Assembly (NCBI GenBank): GCA_017610305.1
Contig: JAFCCJ010000003.1
Coordinates: forward strand, 1 to 44,471
Origin: Candidatus Iainarchaeum sp.
Lineage (GTDB): Archaea; Iainarchaeota; Iainarchaeia; Iainarchaeales; JAFCCJ01
Direction: 5' to 3'
Length of the DNA stretch: 44,471 bases
The position numbers and the translations under genes are program-made. Positions within the stretch are counted from its first letter, which is position 1; every line of letters starts with the position of its first letter. The notes beneath the pieces are model-generated. The model worked only from the letters and a program-made list of their open reading frames with translations, ran no database searches and was not told the origin of the DNA. Below, one piece after another: positions 37,850-44,471 of the stretch.

Positions 37850-38482
37850 ATGCCAAAAGGAAAATTTGTAGTTTTTGACGGGCTGGACGGCTCAGGCAAG
37901 GGAACAATCCTGAAAAAGATAGCGGATTATTTGGTTAAGAAAGGCATTCCTAAAAAGAATATCCTTTCCACCAAGGAACCAACAGATGGGGAGTATGGAA
38001 AGAAAGTGAGGGAACTGCAGCGCAGTGATTCATTGCCTGAGGAAGCCGCCCATGAAATGCTTGATTACTATGTGAATGACCGAATTGAGCATCTGGGCAT
38101 GGAAATAATCCCTGCCCTGAATAAGGGAAAAATCGTTTTATGCGACCGTTACAAATACTCGACAATAGTTTACCAATTTGCACAGGGCCTCCCCCTGGTT
38201 GAACTAATCCGTTTGCATGAAAAGATGCTGGTTCCGGATTTAGTGCTAATTTTTGATGTCCCCTCAGAAATAGCGCTGGAAAGGATAGTGAAGGACAAGA
38301 ACAGGGACTTGATTGAAAAGTTCGAGAAAAAAGACTTTCTAGATAGGGTAAGAAATAAGTTCCTGGATTTGCCCAATTTCATACTCGGCGAAAACATAAA
38401 AATAATAGATGCCTCAAAACCAGTTGATGATGTGTTTGAGGAAACCAAAAGCGAAATCGACAAGCTACTGAAACTTTCATAG
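37850..38482 (+). CDS. tmk: Thymidylate kinase
   Basis: It phosphorylates dTMP to dTDP. The 210-residue protein has P-loop GLDGSGKGT (11-19), the substrate segment TKEPTDGEYG, and CDRYKYSTIVYQ with the DR motif. The P-loop ends GKGT where most family members have GKST. It ends in the LID and a C-terminal helix. TTTTAATTAAG about 28 nt upstream of ATG suggests a leaderless mRNA. The HD-domain gene starts 9 nt after its stop. Confidence 0.93.
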   Translation: MPKGKFVVFDGLDGSGKGTILKKIADYLVKKGIPKKNILSTKEPTDGEYGKKVRELQRSDSLPEEAAHEMLDYYVNDRIEHLGMEIIPALNKGKIVLCDRYKYSTIVYQFAQGLPLVELIRLHEKMLVPDLVLIFDVPSEIALERIVKDKNRDLIEKFEKKDFLDRVRNKFLDLPNFILGENIKIIDASKPVDDVFEETKSEIDKLLKLS

Positions 38483-38491
38483 TGACAAGCA

Positions 38492-39076
38492 ATGCCTCCT
38501 AGAAGAACACAGAGAAAAATATCCGTGTGCAAAATAACTGAACCAATGGCTGATGAATTTTTCTGGAATCATAACACGCCCCCCAAAGTAAAGGTCCACT
38601 CAATCGCTGTCAGTAGGCTTGCCAAAAATCTTGCTGAACAAGCGGTAACGAAACCAAAGCTAAAAATGGAAACAACTCCTGAGCACTTATACTTTGCTGG
38701 TTTGTTGCACGATGTCGCAAAAAACCCGGGAAAAAGGTCAAATGACTTTGATCCCGAACACTCTTGGAAGGGGGGAATGGCATTGTTTAAGGCCGATAAA
38801 GAGGTCGCAAAAATCGCAGGTTATCATGATTTTTTGAATTTTGCAAGATCCGACCTCTCATTTGACCAGAAATTACTTATTTACTGCGATTTGCGGATAG
38901 TGGGGGGAAAAACCGTTACCCTAAGCACAAGAATTAATGCAATCATAAAAAAATGGAAAAAAAGCCCCCGATATAAAATCTGGGCGGAAGAAGTTAAAGA
39001 AGCAAAAAGCCACGCATTTGCATTTCAAAGATTGCTGGAAGAAAACGGAATCAAAATTAATTCAAAGATCCACTGA
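38492..39076 (+). CDS. HD-domain phosphohydrolase
   Basis: The 194-residue protein has an HD metal-binding set: H36 (VHSIAVSRLAK), H73-D74 (LLHDVAKNPGK), H90 (PEHSWKGG), H112 (YHDF) and D133 (YCDLRI). Family members hydrolyse nucleotides or phosphodiesters, and some resemble the hydrolase half of RelA/SpoT. It lies 9 nt after tmk, which favours a nucleotide substrate, though this is inference. A GTGA lies just before the ATG. Whether it could remove (p)ppGpp, given the dead hydrolase of the RelA in this window, is an open question. Confidence 0.82.
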   Translation: MPPRRTQRKISVCKITEPMADEFFWNHNTPPKVKVHSIAVSRLAKNLAEQAVTKPKLKMETTPEHLYFAGLLHDVAKNPGKRSNDFDPEHSWKGGMALFKADKEVAKIAGYHDFLNFARSDLSFDQKLLIYCDLRIVGGKTVTLSTRINAIIKKWKKSPRYKIWAEEVKEAKSHAFAFQRLLEENGIKINSKIH

Positions 39077-39082
39077 TTTTCT

Positions 39083-39147
39083 GCGAGGCTAAAAGCCGAG
39101 CAAGGCCCCCCGAAGGGGGGTGCCTTGTCAACTGAGGCTTCAGTTGA
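39083..39147 (-). repeat. Hairpin trailer behind tRNA-Gly(CCC)
   Basis: Directly after the tRNA on the minus strand: TCAACTGA/TCAGTTGA stem (39128-39147), then CAAGGC-CCCCC...GGGGG-GCCTTG with a CTTCG tip (39101-39127), then TCGGCTTTTAGCC and GCGAGG complement (39083-39100). Confidence 0.75.
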
Positions 39148-39148
39148 A

Positions 39149-39219
39149 TGCAGCCGCCGGGATTCGAACCCGGGTCAGAAGCTTGGGAAGCTCCTATGCT
39201 ACCACTACACTACGGCTGC
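39149..39219 (-). tRNA. tRNA-Gly(CCC)
   Basis: The acceptor is GCAGCCG/CGGCTGC with discriminator A, T-arm CCGGG-TTCGAAT-CCCGG, and anticodon stem GGAGC/GCTTC with loop TTCCCAA. Length 71 nt, no intron, CCA not encoded. The AT box at 39243-39253 lies 29 nt upstream. Confidence 0.94.
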
Positions 39220-39242
39220 ATCATAAAACTTTCCCACGAAAG

Positions 39243-39253
39243 CAATTTAATTG
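39243..39253. promoter_or_regulatory. Symmetric AT box shared by tRNA-Gly(CCC) and the MFS gene
   Basis: CAATT-T-AATTG is symmetric about one base. Its centre is 29 nt from the tRNA 5' end and 26 nt from the ATG at 39274. Confidence 0.5.
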
Positions 39254-39273
39254 TTTTATTTAGTGTTTTATCA

Positions 39274-40404
39274 ATGGACGAGCTAAAACTGATTTATCTG
39301 ATCAATTTCCTGCGAAGAATCTTCATATTCTCCACACAATTCTACCTCCCCTTTTATTTCCTTGAACTGGGATTCAATGGTTTGGAGGTGGGAATCCTCT
39401 TTGCCCTGTTTGCAATCCCCTCACTCCTAACAACCCTTCCCACAGGCCTGCTTAATGACAGGTTTACGGTAAAAAGATTAATCTTCGTAGGCCTGCTGAT
39501 GCTTATGGCCCATTACATAGGCCTTGCACTGATTAATTCCTTTTTTGGCATGGCAATACTCCTTTTCATCGGGGGACTGGGAAACAACATCTCTGAAACC
39601 TCAATAAGCTCATTTGTCCTGAAAAAGGTAAAGGGCGAAAAGGGAAAGGAATTCAGCATTTACACCTCGGCAAATTTCCTCGGCGTTGCGGCAGGCTTCC
39701 TGATAGGGGGAATTCTTCTCCAGTTCATTCCCTTTACAACAGTTTTCTGGATTATTGCCGCACTTTATTTTCTGCTCCTGTTCCTCACATTCCCGCTTTC
39801 AGAAACAATTTTCCACAGCGAGAAATTGGGAAAATACAAATCAGATTTGCTCAACCGCAATGTCCTTGTTTTTGCCCTGATCCTCTTCCTCTTCTCCCTC
39901 CACTGGGGGGCGGAAAGGGTCTCCTATTCCCCGTTCTTAAGGGAGGTGCTGAACCTAAACTTCTTTGAATCCGCAATTTATATGACCCTCCCGCTAATTG
40001 CACTTGCCGCGGTTGTGCTTCTCCTCGGGAGGAGAATCGATAAAGTGAAAAGTGTGAGAAAATATTTCTTTGCGGCAATCTTCCTAAGTGGCGCCGGGCA
40101 TATAGCAATGACAATCCCTGATTTGGGAATTTCATTTATTTCCCGAGTAATCCATGAAATCGGGGACGGGGTTCTTGATCTTGTTGTGCTTATAGGGATC
40201 GCAAAGCTTTTCAAAGATGCAAGAATCGGGGGCAATTCCTCATTCATTTTTTTGATGGCAACAACAGGTTTATTTGTAGGCTCCCTAATTTTCGGTCCAA
40301 TAGCAGAAACCTATGGCCATTCAATGCCCCTAATCATTTCAGGAATTATTTCATTAGTTGCATTGGTGATTGCATTCTTTGGAATGGACTGGATAAAGAA
40401 ATAA
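39274..40404 (+). CDS. Major facilitator superfamily transporter
   Basis: The 376-residue protein has 11 or 12 hydrophobic helices and MFS features: TGLLNDRFTVKR between helices 2 and 3 (loop motif A position), GGLGNNISE, and a central cytoplasmic loop near residues 170-195. The substrate is unknown. I start at ATG 39274 (MDELKLIYLINFLRR); the frame is open back to 39148, but that would run through the tRNA-Gly(CCC) gene and its promoter. The mRNA is probably leaderless. Confidence 0.85.
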   Translation: MDELKLIYLINFLRRIFIFSTQFYLPFYFLELGFNGLEVGILFALFAIPSLLTTLPTGLLNDRFTVKRLIFVGLLMLMAHYIGLALINSFFGMAILLFIGGLGNNISETSISSFVLKKVKGEKGKEFSIYTSANFLGVAAGFLIGGILLQFIPFTTVFWIIAALYFLLLFLTFPLSETIFHSEKLGKYKSDLLNRNVLVFALILFLFSLHWGAERVSYSPFLREVLNLNFFESAIYMTLPLIALAAVVLLLGRRIDKVKSVRKYFFAAIFLSGAGHIAMTIPDLGISFISRVIHEIGDGVLDLVVLIGIAKLFKDARIGGNSSFIFLMATTGLFVGSLIFGPIAETYGHSMPLIISGIISLVALVIAFFGMDWIKK

Positions 40405-40412
40405 ATTAATTA

Positions 40413-40472
40413 GCGAGGCTTAAGGCCGAGCAATCCCCGAAGGGGAGTCATGTCAACTGGAATGGCAGTTGA
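40413..40472 (-). repeat. Hairpin trailer behind tRNA-Gly(GCC)
   Basis: On the minus strand, directly after the tRNA: TCAACTG/CAGTTGA stem (40453-40472), TCCCC/GGGGA stem with a TTC tip (40434-40446), and TTGCTCGGCCTTAAGCCTCGC (40413-40433). Confidence 0.75.
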
Positions 40473-40473
40473 A

Positions 40474-40544
40474 TGCGACCGCCGGGGGTCGAACCCGGGT
40501 CAGAACCTTGGCAAGGTCCTATCCTACCACTAGACTACGATCGC
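40474..40544 (-). tRNA. tRNA-Gly(GCC)
   Basis: The acceptor is GCGATCG/CGGTCGC with one G-U pair and discriminator A. T-arm is CCGGG-TTCGACC-CCCGG, and anticodon stem GGACC/GGTTC with loop TTGCCAA. Length 71 nt, no intron, CCA not encoded. ATATTATA at 40565-40572 is the probable TATA box. Confidence 0.94.
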
Positions 40545-40602
40545 CTTAATTAGATAAAAAAGCTATAATATTTTTCTGAAAGGAAAGCCTTTAAAACAAA
40601 TT

Positions 40603-42318
40603 TCAGGCCCTCTTCCTCAGAAAAAAGAGTTGCTGCACTATTACCATAGCAATTATTCCCACAAGAACCCCGATTCCTATGAACGTAAGCCATTGCCTAC
40701 CAAGCAATTCCTCAATTAAGTTTTTTGGCTCGGGTTTTGGCGGCATTTCCCCATTTTTGAAAATCTCGAGGGAATCGTCCTCCCCTATCTCAATCCTGTA
40801 AATTTCCGGAGTGGTTGCGCCTATTTTAAGGTAGATGCTCCCGGGAACAAAATTATTGAAGGAATAGGAAAATGTTCGCCTTCTCTTTCCCGGGACCAAC
40901 TCCTCATACTCCGTAAACTTCCCTGAATAATTCAGCTCGATTGGAATACTGCCATCATTCAAACCGCTGTTGTAGAGTGCAATCTTAATGGTCAGGCTCT
41001 CCTCATCGATGGATGGAATAATGTCCTCCACCTCGATTAATGCCTCCACCTGCTGCCCGGCATAATAGGGATAAACATCAATGCCCCCTGAAAAATTCTG
41101 GTCCATTCCCTGCAAACTAAATGAATAGCGTTTCTTGAAACCATCATCCCCCTCCAGCGGAGCATAGATTTCCCAGGAAATTGTTTTGCTTTCTAGTGGT
41201 TTCAGCCAAACCATCCTCTTTTTGTCACCAAACTCAAAATCCTCGTGCATTGAAAGGCTTAAAGGATAGATGATGTGCTCCCCTGTTTTATTTTCAATAA
41301 CTGCATTGATGTCAAATAGCTGGTTTAGATAAAGGAAATCAGGCGCAGAAATTTCCATAGATGTAATCCCCTCAAAGAATTCAACAGAATTTATTTCAAC
41401 CTCGGGCTCATGAAGCTGGGTTGAGACAGTTATCGGCCTTCTGCTCCTTAATGTAACAATAAGGTTTATCGTCGCATTTGCATCGATTTCTTTTGCCAGT
41501 GAAATATGGGTCCCGTCAAGATAGCCCGCCTCACCATATGTGGAATCCACCCCAACCCATTTATCCCCTGCCAGTGCCTCAATCCAGCCATGGTTGCCGA
41601 ATTTCTCCCCGTCAAAACTGATTCCTGAAACATATCTTGCAGGAATTCCCTTAATCCTCAGGAATGCCGCACTGAGATTTGCGAATTCATCACAAACCCC
41701 CCTCCTGCTCAGATAGGTTTCCTTCGCACTCCAGGTCCCCTCATAGTAATCATAATCATACTCAATATTCCTGTTTACCCATTCAGTAATATCCCGCATT
41801 GCAAGAATTCCCGAGTCAGATGCAAATTCCAGGTCTGCCTTTTGAATTAGCTCTGAGTCATTGGATTCAATATGCTTGGTATTCCAGGTGAATTTCTGCA
41901 GCGATGGAATAATCTCGACAGGGATGCTGAAATCATCCTTAATTCCCGGCAATGATTCTGTAACCAGGTCGGCATTTATCTCAACCGTAAAGTCCCGGCT
42001 ATCTTTGAATCTTTGTAAATCACTAACATCAAATGCGGCATACCTGTTCCCGTTGTCAATTTCATGCCTTGGCCTGAAAACCTCGTCGCCGATAAGCAAT
42101 TTCTCATCAATATTGGTTATGCGGTGGTCCAAGGTGTCGGAAAAGGTGAGCATATTCACAATCATCAGGTCGCCATTTCCAATATCTCCCTCAATAGTTC
42201 CTGTGGCACGTAATTTTACGGAGACATCAATTGATTTTACCTTGTTTGGCGCAAATGCATAAGTGTTAATTGAAAGCGTCAGAAGCAAAAGCAGGATAAT
42301 GGCAATTGATTTCTTCAT
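40603..42318 (-). CDS. Exported membrane-anchored transglutaminase-like protein
   Basis: The 571-residue protein has a signal peptide (about 1-22) and a transglutaminase core with the Cys-His-Asp triad C209 (RRGVCDEFANLS), H243 (GNHGWIEAL) and D258 (WVGVDSTYG). Two or three beta-sandwich domains follow (about 315-530), then a C-terminal helix (about 543-565) and a basic end (FLRKRA). It probably acts outside the cell as a protease or cross-linking enzyme. ATG at 42318 overlaps the stop of the upstream gene as ATGA, and the signal peptide starts there, so the longer open frame is not used. Confidence 0.88.
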   Translation of the reverse strand: MKKSIAIILLLLLTLSINTYAFAPNKVKSIDVSVKLRATGTIEGDIGNGDLMIVNMLTFSDTLDHRITNIDEKLLIGDEVFRPRHEIDNGNRYAAFDVSDLQRFKDSRDFTVEINADLVTESLPGIKDDFSIPVEIIPSLQKFTWNTKHIESNDSELIQKADLEFASDSGILAMRDITEWVNRNIEYDYDYYEGTWSAKETYLSRRGVCDEFANLSAAFLRIKGIPARYVSGISFDGEKFGNHGWIEALAGDKWVGVDSTYGEAGYLDGTHISLAKEIDANATINLIVTLRSRRPITVSTQLHEPEVEINSVEFFEGITSMEISAPDFLYLNQLFDINAVIENKTGEHIIYPLSLSMHEDFEFGDKKRMVWLKPLESKTISWEIYAPLEGDDGFKKRYSFSLQGMDQNFSGGIDVYPYYAGQQVEALIEVEDIIPSIDEESLTIKIALYNSGLNDGSIPIELNYSGKFTEYEELVPGKRRRTFSYSFNNFVPGSIYLKIGATTPEIYRIEIGEDDSLEIFKNGEMPPKPEPKNLIEELLGRQWLTFIGIGVLVGIIAMVIVQQLFFLRKRA

Positions 42319-44471
42319 TTGGACACGCCTTTCTCGAGTAACTTCCCAATCCATGCCCTAATGTTCTTCCCCAAAAAGCCCAGTACAAGGAGCATGACAA
42401 TCTGAATTATCAGGACAGCTACTGACGCAATCGAACCGACAAACACATACAAAAGTGCCGGAACTGCACCGAAAAGTATTGAGAATATAATCCTGCTGCC
42501 AAATCTCACAATCCGCAAAGGCATGTTTTCCATGTCCTTTACGGCAGGGATGAAATAACTGGCCTCAATAAATGCCAGTATCGTAATCAGTATATATGCC
42601 ATTATGAACAGCAGAGCAAAGAGCAGATTCTCCTTAACCAAGTCATCATCCAGAATAATTACTGTCTGGTCCGGCAGCACGAAAACTGTTTCAGATTCCT
42701 TGCGTCCGTGGAAATTTTTCTCCAGAATATATTTTCCAATGCTGACATTAAGCAATATCTGGCCGGCTTCCCTCACCTGGAAGGTCAATTCCCCATATTC
42801 ATCAGATTCCATCTCCTGCTCCCTTCCTGACTCATATATTACCTTGACCTTGAAAGGCATTTTTTTGCCGCTTTTCCCATTAAACAAAACAATGCGCTGA
42901 TTATCGCCAATTTTAACAGTTGAGCTGTAGTCGATGCGCCAATTGTTGCTTTGTGCATCCAATGGGTCAGTGCCCTCCTGAACCTCATCATAATCATTTA
43001 CCAAATCCCCGTCAGTATCCTCGTGATAGAGGTCAGTCCCTATCTGTAATTCATCCCAATCGTTCAGGCCTTCGCCGTCAGTGTCCAACTGTTTTAGCGT
43101 TTCCTCGTCCAAATCATCTGTTGAAACACACCTGCCGCTAACACAATGGGTGCCTTTATTGCACTCCCTGATGAATTTCTCCTTGTCGTTGCAGTCCCTA
43201 TCTTTTGGAACCCCGTCACCATCTTCGTCATTTGGGTCTCTCTCCCCCCCAGTTCCTGGTGAGCCTGAATACTGCTCTGGCGGATTGCATCCCGGCCTTG
43301 GTGTGTTCATGCAGTATGATGTTGGCAATCCCTGATTAAAGCATTCGTCTATTGTACAATCGTTACTATCAATACAGCCTCCTGAATCAAAGCAGGCAGG
43401 GCTTACACAAGATCCACTGCTGCAAACTTCCAAAACACCGCACACAACATCACTTGGGCAGGTTGAGCAGTCCTCTCCAGAATCAATAGAACCATTTCCG
43501 CAGTCTGCACCACAATCATCATCCTCTCCGGAGGTACATCCAGCTGGGCAGACCCCATCGTCATCACCACACACTGCGGCAACATTTTCGCACAATGCCT
43601 CACAACTTAATGGGTTTAAACAGGTATCAATTGTTGCCGGATTTCCGTCATCACATGCGGCATCATCCGCACAGGGGGCCGTACGCACATCAGAACAGCA
43701 AAAACCATCCACATATGCGGTGCCTCCACAGTCACATCTTGAGCTAATTTCGCCCTCAGGGCATATTTCGCATGCAAGGTCCTCGCCTTCACAATCCTGA
43801 TCAATCCCATCAAGGCAAATTTCAGTGGTGGGGTCGATTGAACCTGTACAATCTCCCCAAAGGCCGGCATTGCATGATTCTAGCCCCTCGATGCATGCAC
43901 CCACATCAGTTCCACAGGCCCTTGTGACATCATTGTCTATTGTCCCATCACAATCATTATCAAGGTTGTCGCAGGTTTCATCAACAGGCTCAACACTCCC
44001 CTCACAAACCCCCCAACTGCCGGCTACACAGTCCTGGATACCTGTGCTGCACTCCCCCGCATCAGTTCCGCAACTTTGGGTGTCAGGTGCTATACAAGGA
44101 CAACCCTCATCAGTTTCCCCATCACAGTCATTGTTTAGGCCATCACAATTGTCTGGGAAGATTTCCTCTGAAACAAAATCAGGACCATAATCACACGGGC
44201 TCCAGCCATCACTCCCGTCACAAGTCCTGTTGGATGTTGCCCCGGCACAAACACCCTGACTTAGGGGACAGGAAGGTGCTGTCAAATCCTCATCAACTGG
44301 CCCATCACAATCATTGTCCAGACCATCACAGAATTCGTTTGATGGCAATATTTCTCCTCCGCAACTAGACCATTCACCACTAACACAATACCTTATTCCT
44401 TGTTCACACACCCCGACACTGCTTCCACATGCCTCGCTTGCGCCAAATTCACATGAACAGCCTTCATCTAT
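42315..44471 (-). CDS. MopE-repeat surface protein, 5' end outside the window
   Basis: 718 residues are visible and the frame is open to the window edge. The N-terminal part has four or more modules of about 50 residues, each with a CDGLDNDCDG-type acidic Cys motif, as in MopE, the methanotroph surface protein that binds copper. A Cys-rich middle follows, then Asp-rich calcium-type repeats (DTDGEGLNDWDE, DTDGDLVNDYDE), a beta domain, and three or four C-terminal membrane helices (about 620-705). It is coupled to the transglutaminase gene by a 4-nt overlap. Metal or calcium binding at the surface is inferred from these motifs. Confidence 0.85.
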   Translation of the reverse strand: MDEGCSCEFGASEACGSSVGVCEQGIRYCVSGEWSSCGGEILPSNEFCDGLDNDCDGPVDEDLTAPSCPLSQGVCAGATSNRTCDGSDGWSPCDYGPDFVSEEIFPDNCDGLNNDCDGETDEGCPCIAPDTQSCGTDAGECSTGIQDCVAGSWGVCEGSVEPVDETCDNLDNDCDGTIDNDVTRACGTDVGACIEGLESCNAGLWGDCTGSIDPTTEICLDGIDQDCEGEDLACEICPEGEISSRCDCGGTAYVDGFCCSDVRTAPCADDAACDDGNPATIDTCLNPLSCEALCENVAAVCGDDDGVCPAGCTSGEDDDCGADCGNGSIDSGEDCSTCPSDVVCGVLEVCSSGSCVSPACFDSGGCIDSNDCTIDECFNQGLPTSYCMNTPRPGCNPPEQYSGSPGTGGERDPNDEDGDGVPKDRDCNDKEKFIRECNKGTHCVSGRCVSTDDLDEETLKQLDTDGEGLNDWDELQIGTDLYHEDTDGDLVNDYDEVQEGTDPLDAQSNNWRIDYSSTVKIGDNQRIVLFNGKSGKKMPFKVKVIYESGREQEMESDEYGELTFQVREAGQILLNVSIGKYILEKNFHGRKESETVFVLPDQTVIILDDDLVKENLLFALLFIMAYILITILAFIEASYFIPAVKDMENMPLRIVRFGSRIIFSILFGAVPALLYVFVGSIASVAVLIIQIVMLLVLGFLGKNIRAWIGKLLEKGVSK

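Noticed and set aside
39148-39273. N-terminal extension of the MFS transporter
   Set aside because: The extension reads through the tRNA-Gly(CCC) gene and its promoter; MFS proteins begin at the hydrophobic helix encoded from 39274.
42900-44471. Repeated DNA near the right end as a CRISPR or satellite array
   Set aside because: The repeats are coding modules of about 50 residues in one open frame with variable spacing and sequence, as in MopE proteins; there are no constant spacers.

Overview
This is archaeal DNA. It encodes geranylgeranyl diphosphate synthase and geranylgeranylglyceryl phosphate synthase (ether lipids), RadA, RPA-type OB-fold proteins, aIF6, ribosomal proteins S19e, L31e, L39e and LX, prefoldin alpha, SRP54, FtsY, the RNase P subunit Rpr2/Rpp21 and a class III (QxSxEY) signal-peptide protein. 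A tRNA-Gly carries an intron at the canonical 37/38 site, and many start codons lie 25-30 nt behind an archaeal TATA box. Compact spacing, many small Cys-rich or membrane-anchored surface proteins, and bacterial-looking genes (a long RelA, a fused RibD) suggest a DPANN-type lineage such as Diapherotrites or a relative. That placement is inference; no marker here settles it.

Layout. 1-2240: tail of a surface protein coupled to GGPP synthase. 2251-7399: a KaiC-like ATPase divergent from a four-gene CARDB/ABC-exporter operon. 7400-9295: a long RelA. 9389-14421: ZIP-like transporter, triosephosphate isomerase, two membrane-tethered DsbA-like proteins, two glutaredoxins, malic enzyme and ferredoxin. 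14436-17830: an Lrp/AsnC regulator divergent from a coupled DNA-repair operon (Ogg, Nth, glutaredoxin, NSUN methyltransferase), then a DUF1003 protein. 17880-20702: RadA with a structured leader, a repeated hairpin element, a Cys-rich protein and RPA. 20825-26460: metallo-beta-lactamase-fold protein, GGGP synthase, epimerase, RtcA-like protein, RibD and a prepilin-type peptidase. 26495-35071: SRP54, a TRAM protein with an acidic tail, a histidine-kinase-like protein, a single-OB protein, and the S19e-PDCD5-L39e-L31e-aIF6-LX-prefoldin-FtsY operon. 35183-40544: pilin-like protein, Rpr2 and three glycine tRNAs (UCC with intron, CCC, GCC), each followed by the same multi-hairpin trailer and interleaved with membrane-protein, thymidylate-kinase and HD-domain genes. 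40603-44471: a membrane-anchored transglutaminase coupled to a large MopE-repeat surface protein that runs off the window.

How it fits together. Most of the window is core information processing and envelope biogenesis. The SRP receptor and SRP54 deliver membrane proteins. The prepilin-type peptidase could mature the QxSxEY protein. The DsbA-like and Cys-rich exported proteins point to extracytoplasmic disulfide chemistry. The least expected items are a RelA-type (p)ppGpp synthetase with a dead hydrolase domain in an archaeon, the tRNA-Gly trailer element with a fourth copy near radA that has no tRNA, the radA 5' leader with two mutually exclusive hairpins, and three divergent gene pairs that each appear to share one symmetric TATA box. 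No CRISPR array, insertion sequence or replication origin was recognised.
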